The position numbers and the translations under genes are program-made. The notes beneath the pieces are model-generated. The model saw only the letters and a program-made list of their open reading frames with translations. It was not told the origin of the DNA and ran no database searches. A stretch of DNA of 64,000 nt from Eleusine coracana subsp. coracana (taxonomy: Eukaryota; Streptophyta; Magnoliopsida; Poales; Poaceae), in NCBI GenBank assembly GCA_032690845.1, contig CM064429.1:22355807-22419806 (forward strand). The letters are read 5' to 3'. The stretch's first letter is position 1. Every line of letters begins with the position of its first letter. Of this stretch, positions 32,401 to 41,744 are shown piece by piece.

Positions 32401-34229
32401 CTAGTGGAATTGGTTTGGGTGCTGTTTTGTTGGCAGATCATAAACCCATTGCTTATTTTAGTGAGAAGTTAAGTGGTGCTGCTCTTAAATATTCCACTTA
32501 TGATAAAGAACTTTATGCTTTAGTAAGAACTTTGCAAACATGGCAGCATTATTTATGGCCTCGCGAATTTATTATTCATTCTGATCATGAGGCTTTGAAA
32601 CATATTAGAACCCAAACTAATCTGAATCGTCGTCATGCTAAATGGGTTGAATTTATTGAATCTTTTCCATACATCATTAAACATAAAAACGGGAAGGAAA
32701 ATGTGATTGCCGATGCTTTGTCTCGTCGTTATATGATGCTGTCCCAATTAGACTTTAAAATCTTTGGTTTGCAAGCTTTGAAAGATCAATATGTGAATGA
32801 TGCTGATTTTCATGATATTATGATGCATTGTAAGGATGGGAAACCTTGGGGCCAATTTCATATGCAGGATGGGTTCCTGTTTCGTGCTAACAAGCTGTGT
32901 ATTCCAGCTAGCTCGGTTCGTCTTTTGTTGTTACAGGAGGCGCATGGAGGTGGTCTTATGGGTCACTTCGGAGTTTTCATGACACATGAGGTGTTGGCCG
33001 ACCATTTCTTTTGGCCACGGATGCGCCGTGATGTTGAGCGCCTTGTTGCACGCTGTACTATATGTCAAAAAGCTAAATCTCGTTTGGGTAATCATGGTTT
33101 GTATATGCCCTTGCCTGTTCCCTCTTCTCCTTGGCATGATATTTCGATGGATTTTGTTTTGGGATTGCCTCGCACTAAGAAGGGGAGGGACAGTATTTTT
33201 GTGGTTGTTGATCGTTTCTCTAAAATGGCTCACTTTATACCTTGTCATAAAACTGATGATGCCTCAAATGTTGCTGAATTGTTCTTTAGAGAGATTGTTA
33301 GATTGCATGGAATTCCTAAAACAATTGTCTCTGATCGTGATGCTAAGTTTCTTAGTCATTTTTGGCGTTCTCTTTGGAATAAATTAGGAACTAAGCTGCT
33401 GTTTAGTACTACTTGTCATCCTCAAACTGATGGGCAAACTGAGGTAGTAAATAGAACTTTGTCTACTATGCTTAGAGCTGTTTTAGATAAAAATTTGAGA
33501 CGCTGGGAAGATTGTTTACCTCATGTTGAATTTGCTTATAATCGTGCTACACATTCTGCCACTAAGATGTGTCCTTTTGAGGTTGTTTATGGCTATGTTC
33601 CTAAGGCGCCTATTGATTTGTTTGCTATTGATGCTGAAGATGAACCACATCTTGATGCTCTTGCTCATATTGGTCACATGAAACAATTGCATGAAGAAAC
33701 ACAACACAACATTGCCATTGCTAATAAAAAGTATCAAGTTGCTGGTAGTAAAGGTAGAAAACATATTTCTTTTGAACCTGGTGATTTGGTTTGGTTGCAC
33801 TTGCGTAAAGATAGATTTCCTACTTTGCGTCGTTCTAAACTGATGCCTCGTGCTGCTGGTCCTTTTAAAGTGCTAACCAAGATTAACGATAATGCTTATG
33901 TTCTTGACTTGCCCATGGAGTTTGGTGTTTCCACTAGTTTTAATGTTGCAGATTTGAAACCATACTTAGGTGAGGATGATGAGTTGCCGTCGAGGACGAC
34001 TTCACTTCAAGAAGGGGAGGATGATGAGGACATCAACGACATACTAATAATGACGACGGAAGATGGCGCGCCAAACCAAGCTGTCACGCCTCCACCTCTC
34101 GTCGTCACGCCTCCTCGAGTTACGGATCCATCTTCTAACGAGACGACGACGTACAAGGGCCCAATCACTAGAGCTCGAGCCCAGGAATTGAAGACGGTTT
34201 TGATGCTAAGGAACGACGGCCCAGGATGA
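29490..34229 (+). CDS. Intact gag-pol polyprotein of element A (1579 aa)
   Basis: One frame encodes capsid and all enzymes for cytoplasmic reverse transcription and nuclear integration. By residue: coiled-coil-like N-terminus (about 10-90); gag core (about 115-290) with FALLWWREYRQRYPD; serine-rich linker; zinc knuckle CHRCRGFGHVIRDC from C346; protease IDGGS with D448; reverse transcriptase with YFDDILIYS (D823, D824); RNase H with ELECDASG (D970); integrase HHCC zinc finger from H1152 and DDE triad D1221, D1282, E1318; GPF motif from G1457; acidic tail with GPITRARA from G1557. The protease has DGG rather than the common D-S/T-G. The last ~69 residues are translated from the 3' LTR. The ATG (TTTCTATGGC) is conserved in all three copies and lies 30 bp after a splice-acceptor-like TTGTAG. 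No frameshift separates gag from pol. Confidence 0.96.
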   Translation: MAENSSKSEELTLQDVQAQVDGLQNDMKTMHERLDSTVTSSNERFDQLDLADTAARTTLATIMTRLEAMSTQLGTMTTQLTELQHARDYGANTEQDDDNRRGRARRVRVPINDSFAKIKFRIPTFNGKYDPGAYLDWELEVEQKFACHDIPANLQVKAAISEFTEFALLWWREYRQRYPDNIPATWTALKAAMRHRFVPSYYARDLLNQMQRFQQGSLSIEDYYQALQKGMIRCGLVELDDAAMARFRGGLNREIQNILDYKHYDDMTTLFEYACKAEREVQDRQSSSRPNIFVGSKTPSAPRSTPPSTSRDHSSTTSKSSAPSTAKSASFVPSSSSSGRARDIQCHRCRGFGHVIRDCPNKRTMLIRDDGGYSSASDSEDIQQTMLATNHADNTELHVDSSAADRYATLVVQRVLSTQVVQDEKHQRHYIFHIKGVVQERAVRIIIDGGSCNNLASTTLVEQLSLPTRKHPHPYHVQWLNDGGKIKVTRSVRVPFSLGAYSDFIDCDVVPMEACSLLLGRPWQYDVDSVHHGRSNYYSFMFKGQKIAIHPMTPEQVLKDDIARATKAAKLVTSPPVAPVQHEIKLNNPILLATRADFDELHHANLLCYALVCSRMLVSLDEAPMLHIPPVVANLLQDYKDVFPAELSPGLPPIRGIEHQIDLIPCAQLPNRAPYRTNPEETKEIQHQVQALLDKGYIRESLSPCSVPVLLVPKKDGSWRMCVDCRAINNITIRYRYPIPRLDDMLDELSGATIFSKVDLRSGYHQIRMKLGDEWKTAFKTKFGLYEWLVMPFGLSNAPNTFMRLMNEVLRSFIGIFVVVYFDDILIYSKSMNEHLDHLRAIFDALRAAHLFGNMEKCIFCTQRVSFLGYVVTPQGIEVDSSKVDAIQSWPQPTTVTQVRSFLGLAGFYRRFVRDFSSIAAPLHELTKKGAPFEWGAPQDDAFNTLKERLTHAPLLQLPNFDKVFELECDASGIGLGAVLLADHKPIAYFSEKLSGAALKYSTYDKELYALVRTLQTWQHYLWPREFIIHSDHEALKHIRTQTNLNRRHAKWVEFIESFPYIIKHKNGKENVIADALSRRYMMLSQLDFKIFGLQALKDQYVNDADFHDIMMHCKDGKPWGQFHMQDGFLFRANKLCIPASSVRLLLLQEAHGGGLMGHFGVFMTHEVLADHFFWPRMRRDVERLVARCTICQKAKSRLGNHGLYMPLPVPSSPWHDISMDFVLGLPRTKKGRDSIFVVVDRFSKMAHFIPCHKTDDASNVAELFFREIVRLHGIPKTIVSDRDAKFLSHFWRSLWNKLGTKLLFSTTCHPQTDGQTEVVNRTLSTMLRAVLDKNLRRWEDCLPHVEFAYNRATHSATKMCPFEVVYGYVPKAPIDLFAIDAEDEPHLDALAHIGHMKQLHEETQHNIAIANKKYQVAGSKGRKHISFEPGDLVWLHLRKDRFPTLRRSKLMPRAAGPFKVLTKINDNAYVLDLPMEFGVSTSFNVADLKPYLGEDDELPSRTTSLQEGEDDEDINDILIMTTEDGAPNQAVTPPPLVVTPPRVTDPSSNETTTYKGPITRARAQELKTVLMLRNDGPG
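34009..34021 (+). other. Polypurine tract of the full-length element A
   Basis: AAGAAGGGGAGGA abuts the 3' LTR start TGATGAGG. It lies inside the polyprotein frame (residues QEGED). Confidence 0.93.
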
Positions 34230-34661
34230 TGTCGCCCGAAGGCCCACGTGGCCCAAGTCGCACGACTCCCTCTCCACCGCGCGCCTCTCCACTTCAGCCG
34301 GCCCTAGATGCCTCGTCCTCCCCCTATATAGTCAAGGGCTGCGCCCCTTGTAATCTTCGAGTTTTGTTTTAAGTTTAGCTTAGCTATACATCCGTCTCTC
34401 GACGTGAATTCAGAACTCCACCTTCGTGCAATACATCAGATTGCTCGCCTCTAATTCTTGCTCGTTCTTCGATTGCGCGTAAGAATTGATCCTCGTGATC
34501 AGGTTGATCTTGTTTACCGCAAGGTTAATATCCTCCGGAAGTTGGTTCAGCGATTGCATTGGCGCTTCGGCTTGCTCGTCGTAGTCGGATCGTGAGGGTC
34601 AACATCCACCAAATCGAAGTTATCTCCACTCGCCGAAAGATCGGGCACTCTACACCTATCA
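34022..34661 (+). repeat. 3' LTR of the full-length element A
   Basis: It is 640 bp and differs from the 5' LTR at about seven positions. It carries the terminal ~69 codons of the polyprotein (34022-34229), then the TATATA core, and ends ACACCTATCA before the target duplication CGTCG. Confidence 0.97.
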
Positions 34662-34666
34662 CGTCG

Positions 34667-35549
34667 GCGACGGCGGGAAGGTCCTTGGCGGCAACGGAAG
34701 GCGGCCGGGATGGGCTCGGAGGGCTCCTTGATCACCTGCGAGGACCACAGGCCGGTCAATTGGAGCCTAGGCAATGTCGGGCGGCGCTGCTTACCGGCGA
34801 TGGCAAATTCTCCAATTGGCGGCGATTGAGCGGGCAGAGAGGGGTCGGGGTGAGCTCAATGGTGAGGTGAGGGGGCTGGGGGGGCGCCGGGACTCGGTTT
34901 TATAGCCGGGAGGCTAGGGTTTGCCCGGAGCGGCTCGGTGTAGGGGGTAGGGCTGGCAATGTCGGCGCTTTCCAACAATTGGAGCCGGAGGCAGGGGTTT
35001 GATGGGGGAAGGTGGCCAGAAGATCGCGGGGGAGCGGCGATCACGCGCGCGGTGTCGGGGCCACGCGGGGGCAAACGCGGGGGCGCGGGATTTGAAATCG
35101 GGAGGCAGAGAAATGGAAGGGGGCGTGATCAGCGGGAGGTGGAAGATGACAGGGTGGGCCCGCCTATCAGTGAGAGAGAGAGAGAGAGAGAGAGAAGGCG
35201 CTGGCTGGTTGGTTGCTGGGCTGCGGGGAGTGTGGGCCGAGAGAGGGGAGTGGGGGAGGAGAGGAGAGAGCGCGGGTGGGCCAGAATTGTGGGTTTCGGC
35301 CCACTTATCTGGTTTCTCTTTTTCTTTTTCCTTTCTTTCCCAATTCCATTTTCTGTTCTAACTTCCTGGTATTTTATTTAATAAATAAACTAAATGCTAA
35401 ATGCAGATAATTATACATGGACAATGACATGCTATGCAACTGCAACTATTTAATTAATTATTTTTAAAAAATAATTTGTCTTAGGTTATTTAATTAACTC
35501 CTAAATGCTAATACTTGGCATTTTTAGAAATTGTAAAAAGTAGGGTGCA
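34667..35549 (-). repeat. Tekay-like LTR C, second part (GC-rich core to LTR start)
   Basis: It continues 25134-27658 across the inserted element A. The GC-rich core runs to about 35300 and includes a (GA)n run near 35172-35195. AT-rich DNA with taattaatta phrases follows. The right end on the minus strand reads TGCACCCTAC, a plausible LTR start. Frames in the GC-rich part are compositional. Confidence 0.55.
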
Positions 35550-35553
35550 CTTC

Positions 35554-36286
35554 TGTCACACCCATTTTAAGAAGCAAAAGGCGTGCAGCCATTCATGTGC
35601 CCAGGATCCAGTTACACACACATACGGTACATCATTAGTGGTAAACAGAATAAGTATCCATATCCTTTATTTATTCTATCGTATCTTTATTACAAAAGGA
35701 CTCGTAGGTCTAAAAGAAAAGTACATCAAAGCAGCGGAAATAAACTAGCGTAGACGTCCCAAGACTCCACATGCACCGACTGGTGGACCATCGCCTAGTA
35801 TTCACCGCCGTCTTCTTCCTGGTAGTCCCAACCTTCTCCTATGGCTGAGCAGCGATATGGTATAGCAAGGGTGAGTACGTGTCGTACTTAGCAAGCGGGG
35901 GAAAAGATGACATGGGGCTAAAGACAAGAAAGGCTTAGGTTTATTGCATGAGCTTTTAATTAACCTAAGCATCCTATTTACTATATGGGGTCATCCCAAC
36001 CCTCCACCACGGGGTCCTATCCAAGCCAAGTACATTCCAAACCACCAATACCCACCATTTCATCCCATAACCAACTATTCTTGTGAGGACTCCAGGCCAC
36101 TCATGACCGTGAGCACGGCTATCATGATAGTTTGATACTCTGCAAAGTTTGTACCACTTTACCCACAAGTCATGATTCCCCTTGTGCCCGTGGACGTGAC
36201 CCACATTACACACTTCCTTGGGTGTGTGGCAGGGTTTCACTACGAGGCTTTTCCAAAGAGTCTCCCAGTACATGCTAGCCACTAAG
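35554..36286 (-). repeat. LTR C fragment (3' part) of the Tekay element
   Basis: It aligns closely with 25134-25870, starting tgtcacacccattttaagaag and ending actaaggttccactt. At 36286 the LTR sequence stops and RNase H coding sequence begins, so the rest of the LTR was deleted. Its left edge lies four bases from the end of another LTR C copy. Confidence 0.8.
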
Positions 36287-39200
36287 GTTCCACTTCCATT
36301 GCAACGGTCTCTAGCTCATTCACAAACCCAAGATTCAGTTGTTCAAACTCCTTGCATAGCTTTGGTGATAACTCCTCCACAACTAGCTGGCAGCAATAGG
36401 TCTTTCTACTCAGGGCATCAGCCACGACATTTGCCTTCCCTGGGTGATAGTTGATACCCACATCATAGTCTTTGATCAACTCCAACCAACGTCGTTGTCT
36501 TAGGTTCAACCCAGATTGAGTAAATATGTACTTGAGGCTCTTGTGATCCGTATAGATCTCACAACGATGGCCAAGAATATAGTGCCTCCAAATCTTCAGA
36601 GCATGTACCACAGCTGCTGACTCTAAATCATGTGTCGGGTACTTTTCTTCATGTGTCTGTAATTGCCTAGAGGCATACGCTACGACATGTCCTTCTTGCA
36701 TGAGTACACATCCAAGTCCTTGCTTTGAGGCGTCACAGTATATATCAAAACTCTTACTGATGTCTGGTAATATCAGGACAGGAGCTGACGTTAGTCTTTG
36801 CTTTAATTCTTCAAAGTTGGCTTGACAGTTCGGAGTCCACTCAAAACTCTTGTCCTTCCCCAACAACGTTGTCATCGGCTTGGCTATTCTGGAGAAATCC
36901 TTTATGAAACGCCGATAGTACCCGGCTAATCCAAGGAAACTTCTAATCTCTCGTACCGTCAGGGGTGGCTTCCAATCTAGAACATCCTTTACTTTGCCTG
37001 GGTCGACTGACACTCCTCCCGCGGAGATGACGTGCCCGAGGAATGCTATCTCCTTCAACCAGAATTCACACTTGCTCAGCTTGGCATACAACTTGTGCTC
37101 TCGTAGCTTTTCTAGAACTAGCCTCAGGTGTTCCTCATGTTCTTCCTCATTCTTTGAAAATACGAAGATGTCATCGATGAAAACTACAATGAACTTATCC
37201 AAATACTCCATAAACTCCTTGTTCATAAGGTACATGAAGTAGGCCGGTGCATTGGTCAGTCCAAATGACATCGCGGTATACTCGTATAACCCATATCTTG
37301 TCCAAAAAGCCGTCTTGGGTATATCCGATGGTCTGATCTTCAATTGGTGGTACCCAGATCGTAGATCGATCTTGGAGAAGACACAAGCTCCCTTCATTTG
37401 ATCAAACAAATCCTCAATCTGTGGTAGGGGGTATTTGTTCTTAGCGGTCACCTCATTAAGAGAACGGTAGTCTACGCACATTCTCTATGTCTTATCCTTC
37501 TTCTCAACAAAGAGTACTAGAGCTCCCCAAGGTGAGGAACTAGGGCAAATGAAGCCTTTTTCTAGCATCTCTTGTAATTGCTTTTTGAGCTCTACTAACT
37601 CATTAACAGGCATCCTATAGGGCCTCTTAGAGATAGGTGCAGTTCCAGGTATTAGGTCAATAACAAACTCTATGTCGCGGTAAGGCGGCATACCTGGAAG
37701 TTCTTATGGGAATACATCGGGGAATTTGCAAACCACCCGGATCTCATCCATGGGGGTGCCCTTGGCTTGATTCAGTACGACCTCCTTGACCGCGGAGTTG
37801 GCGGCTATGAACTCGACCTTGGTACCTTCTACACTGGTCAACTGTACCGCCCGCTTGGCGCACTGTATCACCCCATTATACATTCGTAGCCAGTCCATCC
37901 CAAGTATAATATCTATACCCTTTGAGTCTAGTACTATGAGATTAGCTGATAAGTCTACCCCCTTATTTTAAGGGTAACCTTTGGGCATAATTGATTGGTC
38001 CTCATTTCTCCTCCTGGAGAACTAACTAGCATGGCATGGTTCATAATAGCAATCGATAGATTATACTTTGCAACATAGGCTGAGGTGATGAATGAATGTG
38101 ATGCTCCTGAATCGTATAAAATGGTTGCAGGTTGAGAGTTAGCTAGGAACATACCGAGCACCACATATGCAGCTTGTTCAGCCTCCTCACTAGTGACATG
38201 ATTGACGCAACCTCGAGCATAATTCTGCTGTCCCTGATTGCCTTGCATTGTGTTGGTTGGGAGTTGCCTTGGTGCGTTGTTCCATTGGGGACACTGTCCC
38301 GTGAAGTTACCTTCCTGTCCACAATGATAACAACCTCGTTTCACACCACTAGTGGTTCCAGAGGTATTACGGCTCTGGTTGTGTGGAGCTATCGGGGCAG
38401 CAGGGCGGGGTGCCTGTTGGTAGGTGGGTCGAGGTGCTTGTTGCTGGTTGGGGCGAGGCGCCTGGTTGATGGGGCATAGCATTTGGAAGTTGGGGCGTGG
38501 GGCTTGCATGGGTGGCCTAATGGTGTTGGGAGCTCTGTAGTATGGACTTGGCGGTGGCATCATGCGAGGGCGATTGTTACTGCCTGATGTCTGCCTGTGG
38601 AATGGCATTTTCCTCTTGCCATCCCTCTCGATCTCATTACGCTTGTTCTCCAAAACAATGGCCTTGTCTACTAGCTTCTGGAAGTTCACATAGTCATTGT
38701 TTAGCAGCTGGAACCGGATATCATTCTGTAGTCCCATCATGAACATGTACTGCTTCTTCTCATCGGTGCTCACATCATCAGGAGCATACCTAGATAGCTG
38801 AATGAATCTATTCAGGTACTCACTCACTGACATGCTCCCTTGCCTCAAGTCTTGGAACTCTTGCCTCTTCAGCATCTTGATGCCCGTAGGGACATAGTGA
38901 GTACGAAAGCTGGCCTTGAACTCATTCCAGGTAATGGACTCCACATCAGCATGAGCATTGCAATAGGGTTCCCACCAGTCTCCGGCTACACCGAACAATT
39001 GATGAGCTGCAAAGAGAACCTTGTCTCGATCATTGCACTGGGCGATCATCAGCTTCTTCTCTACTACCTTGAGCCAATCATCAGCCACCATAGGATCCTT
39101 GGACTGGGAGAAGGTAGGTGGCCTACTCCTTAGGAACTCTCCTAACCTATTCTGGGGTGGAGGTGGAGGTGGAGGTGGTGGGGCATTGTGATTCTGCTGT

Positions 39201-39332
39201 ATGGCACCCAAAGTCTGGATCACCGTCTGCATGAGCTGAGTCTGCATGGCTAGGAGTTGTTGAAAGTTTGGGGCTTTGTTGTTGTCCTCATCGTTCTACT
39301 CGTTGGGATCAGCGTTTCCCCTAGTGCGAACC
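36282..39332 (-). pseudogene. Tekay-type gag-pol remnant (gag, PR, RT, RNase H)
   Basis: Gag begins MVRTRGNADPNE, meets a TAG, then is open from 39247 to 37955 with a proline run and the core DDWLKVVEKKLMIAQCNDRD. Its zinc knuckle CYHCGQEGNFTGQC has Asn where the zinc-binding His is expected. The protease shows YDSGASHSFI. A frameshift lies near 37960. From 37898 one frame continues to 36282 with two stops: TAA after FPDVFP at 37704 and TAG after KKDKT at 37485. Reverse transcriptase motifs include RMCVDYRSLNEVT and FIDDIFVFS; RNase H has DIYCDASKQGLG, YTDHKSL and VADALSRK. Integrase is absent because of the deletion at 36286. Confidence 0.9.
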
Positions 39333-39651
39333 ATCTGACAGGGTGGAAGCGGTGTAAGATGAAATGAAGAGATAGAAGAAAAACCCCCAACTACATGCAT
39401 CAAGGGATGATAAGCAACATGATAGTCTTATTAATTAAACCAAACAAAAGATGAGGTTGTGGACAAGGTGCCAAATCATCTCACAACTCACATCGAGCAC
39501 ACATAAACCAAGCAAAAGAGTTCATTACATCACACCATGAAAGCAAATTGATCTAAGCGTTTGATTATTACAACTTTATTCATAGGGACAAGCTAGCCTC
39601 CTAGGCATGGAAGTCGGCTTCGTCGGAGACGGAAGGCAGAGAGCTTGCACG
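39333..39651 (-). other. Spacer between extra ORF and gag of the Tekay element
   Basis: About 320 bp with no supported frame, AT-rich toward the ORF. It would be the leader segment between the upstream ORF and gag on the same strand. Confidence 0.5.
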
Positions 39652-40107
39652 CTATGGTGACGTGGCACTCCACGTACGGATGCCACAGGAGTAAAGATCA
39701 CTCTGTTCTCCCATCTTAACCCGATGATACCGCCTCAAATAAGCCTCTACATCACACAGCAGCTTCCGAAGAGTGTGGTTTTCCATCTGTAAGGCTTCCA
39801 CAGTGTGGCTTAAGTCCACGACCACTCCCTGGGTCTCGTCCGTCTCCCTAGTGCTCACATACCATTCTGTAGGAGCAGCAGTGTACTTCCCCGTGCCTGG
39901 CTTCCGACGGGGGATGTGGGCAAAGTTTGTCTTCGCTATCCCATGGAGATGAGTGTAGCAGAGGCTAGTGAGAGCCTTCCAAGCAGCGTCATCCACCGCG
40001 GCTCCACGTGTAGCCCTAAGGGTGCGGCCACAGTGAGTAGATATGATGCGGTCGTCGTCATAGATGTTGACCTCTGCTGTCCACTCCTCACGGAAAGGGC
40101 GATCCAC
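39652..40107 (-). CDS. Extra ORF upstream of Tekay gag; dsRBD-like pattern, 5'-truncated
   Basis: A 151-codon frame on the same strand as gag starts at the junction with element A, so the original start is probably lost. Residues about 3-50 read REEWTAEVNIYDDDRIIST, GRTLRATRGAAVDDAAWKAL and TSLCY. This strand-strand-helix pattern, with the A...AA..AL..L helix, resembles the C-terminal half of a double-stranded-RNA-binding domain (inference, no search). A hydrophilic middle follows, then a likely coiled coil (TVEALQMENHTLRKLLCDVE). I know of similar unnamed proteins next to grass Ty3/gypsy elements, but no function. No stop interrupts it, although the surrounding element is decayed. Confidence 0.55.
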   Translation of the reverse strand: MDRPFREEWTAEVNIYDDDRIISTHCGRTLRATRGAAVDDAAWKALTSLCYTHLHGIAKTNFAHIPRRKPGTGKYTAAPTEWYVSTRETDETQGVVVDLSHTVEALQMENHTLRKLLCDVEAYLRRYHRVKMGEQSDLYSCGIRTWSATSP

Positions 40108-40108
40108 C

Positions 40109-40748
40109 TGATGAGGACATCAACGACATACGAATAATGACGACGGAAGATGGCGCGCCAAACCAAGCTGTCACGCCTCCACCTCTCGTCGTCGCGCCTC
40201 CTCGAGTTACGGATCCATCTTCTAACGAGACGACGACGTACAAGGGCCCAATCACTAGAGCTCGAGCCCAGGAATTGAAGACGGTTTTGATGCTAAGGAA
40301 CGACGGCCCAGGATGATGTCGCCCGAAGGCCCACGTGGCCCAAGTCGCACGACTCCCTCTCCACCGCTCGCCTCTCCACTTCAGCCGGCCCTAGATGCCT
40401 CGTCCTCCCCCTATATAGTCAAGGGCTGCGCCCCTTGTAATCTTCGAGTTTTGTTTTAAGTTTAGCTTAGCTATATATCCGTCTCTCGACGTGAATTCAG
40501 AACTCCACCTTCGTGCAATACATCAGATTGCTCGCCTCTAATTCTTGCTCGTTCTTCGATTGCGCGTAAGAATTGATCCTCGTGATCAGGTTGATCTTGT
40601 TTACCGCAAGGTTAATATCCTCCGGAAGTTGGTTCAGCGATTGCATTGGCGCTTCGGCTTGCTCATCGTAGTCGGATCGTGAGGGTCAACATCCACCAAA
40701 TCGAAGTTATCTCCACTCGCCGAAAGATCGGGCACTCTACACCTATCA
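40109..40748 (+). repeat. LTR A of the deletion derivative
   Basis: It is 640 bp, TGATGAGG...CCTATCA, with the TATATA core retained. The plus-strand primer site TGGTATCAGATTCCAG follows at 40751. Confidence 0.95.
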
Positions 40749-41309
40749 AGTGGTATCAGATTCCAGTGTTTCTCGGTGAGTTTTATCCAAGTCCACATAA
40801 AAAGAAAACTACAACAAAAAAAGTTTACCCCAGTACGGTTTTGAGGCTTGCACTTTCGTTCAATAATTTGCGTTGTTGAGTTTTTGTGCTTTCGCTTTTG
40901 ATCGTTGCTGGTACACTGTGTTTCATCGTTTTCTTCCTATCATCGTCGTATCCTTCCGCCGTGCCGCGTGTTTTCACCACCACAGTTTGCTTTCCGCCGC
41001 ATCTATTTACCTCGTCTCGCTTGTCAAATTTTCCCACTGCACCGTGAGTCCGGGTCAATCACTGCCTCGACGATCGAGTCCTACTCGGTTCCGTCGTGAC
41101 CCGCTCGCCTCGCCCTGTGTTTAGTTCTGTTCGGTTTCGTGTGTCCCGCTCGCCTCGCTGATCGAGTCCTACTCGGTTACGTCATGACCCGCTCGCCTCG
41201 CCCTGTGTTTGTTTCTGCTCGGTTTTGTTTGTTCCTACTCTAGAGAGAGAGAGAGAGAGAGAGAGAGAATGGTTGGTTATGCCGTTTGGATTGTCTAATG
41301 CTCCCAGCA
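40109..41309 (+). mobile_element. Element A deletion derivative: LTR, leader and a 40-bp RT scrap
   Basis: A complete LTR (40109-40748), primer site (40751) and leader with two 88-bp repeats (41072, 41160) and an expanded GA run (41241-41269) are fused directly to about 40 bp of RT coding sequence (aatggttggttatgccgttt at 41269, homologous to 31850). Unrelated DNA follows from 41310. About 2.9 kb of leader and gag-pol are missing at the internal junction. CCACC (40104-40108) is the left flank; the right end is lost. Confidence 0.9.
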
Positions 41310-41744
41310 AACGCACACAACAGACCTTGGAGAGGCACCAGGAGATGACATGTGAAGGCGGTGCACCAGCAGGGACCCACTTGTTCGGCCAAACAGGGGT
41401 GTTCAACTGAACAGGGCTTGTGGGCCTAGGTCCCCCCTTGCTCTAAGTCCCTATTAGGTGGCCCCTTGTCCCTCCTGACTCCGTAAGGCAGTAGGTTACG
41501 TCGGTTTTCTTCTGTAAGTAGGATAGTGACTCCGTGTGCTTGGCTCTGATTGGCCGGAAGTATGTTTTCTCCCTTGATGATGTGGATTCTCCATCAATTT
41601 CATGGAATAACCTCCTACAACAAATATTTACCAATACTTATGGAATTTTTCAGTAGTAAACTCCTACCCTATGTTCGTTATTCATTTTATTGCTTTTATG
41701 CAGGTAGTTGACGGTCTAAAATAGGCACTTAGTGACCGTCGACA
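41310..41744 (-). repeat. LTR fragment, Tat-like, minus orientation
   Basis: The right end reads TGTCGACGGTCACTAAGTGC on the minus strand and is preceded there by TAAGTGTGGGGGAGTT, an excellent polypurine tract (41745-41760). An inverted repeat GACGGTC/GACCGTC (41710-41716 and 41734-41740) lies at the LTR edge. The rest of the LTR is lost at the junction near 41310, so the left boundary is approximate. Confidence 0.6.

Larger units (their letters stand above)
27659..34661 (+). mobile_element. Full-length element A, CRM-like Ty3/gypsy retrotransposon with intact frame
   Basis: It has two 640-bp LTRs, an initiator-Met-type primer site, a 1.2-kb leader, one uninterrupted gag-pol frame and a polypurine tract. 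CGTCG directly flanks both ends (27654-27658 and 34662-34666), a perfect target duplication. The LTRs differ at about seven positions by eye, so insertion was recent on an evolutionary scale. Domain order PR-RT-RH-INT identifies Ty3/gypsy. The gag core, the absence of a canonical chromodomain and the acidic DDEDI...GPITRARA tail that overlaps the LTR point to the CRM clade (from family knowledge, not a search). It is inserted in LTR C. Confidence 0.97.
35554..40108 (-). mobile_element. Tekay/Del-like Ty3/gypsy element, internally deleted and inactivated
   Basis: Minus-strand order: an extra small ORF (40107-39652), gag starting MVRTRG (about 39332), protease, reverse transcriptase and RNase H, then an abrupt junction at about 36286 into the 3' part of an LTR C copy that ends TGTGACA (35554). 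Integrase, polypurine tract and the LTR 5' part are deleted. The right end is cut by the element A insertion at 40109. The gag N-terminus and NRLGEFLRSRPPTFS fit the Tekay lineage of chromoviruses. Several stops confirm inactivity. Confidence 0.8.

Noticed and set aside
34959..35381. 140-codon frame with an RERERER run
   Set aside because: The run is a GA microsatellite read in frame inside the GC-rich core of LTR C.
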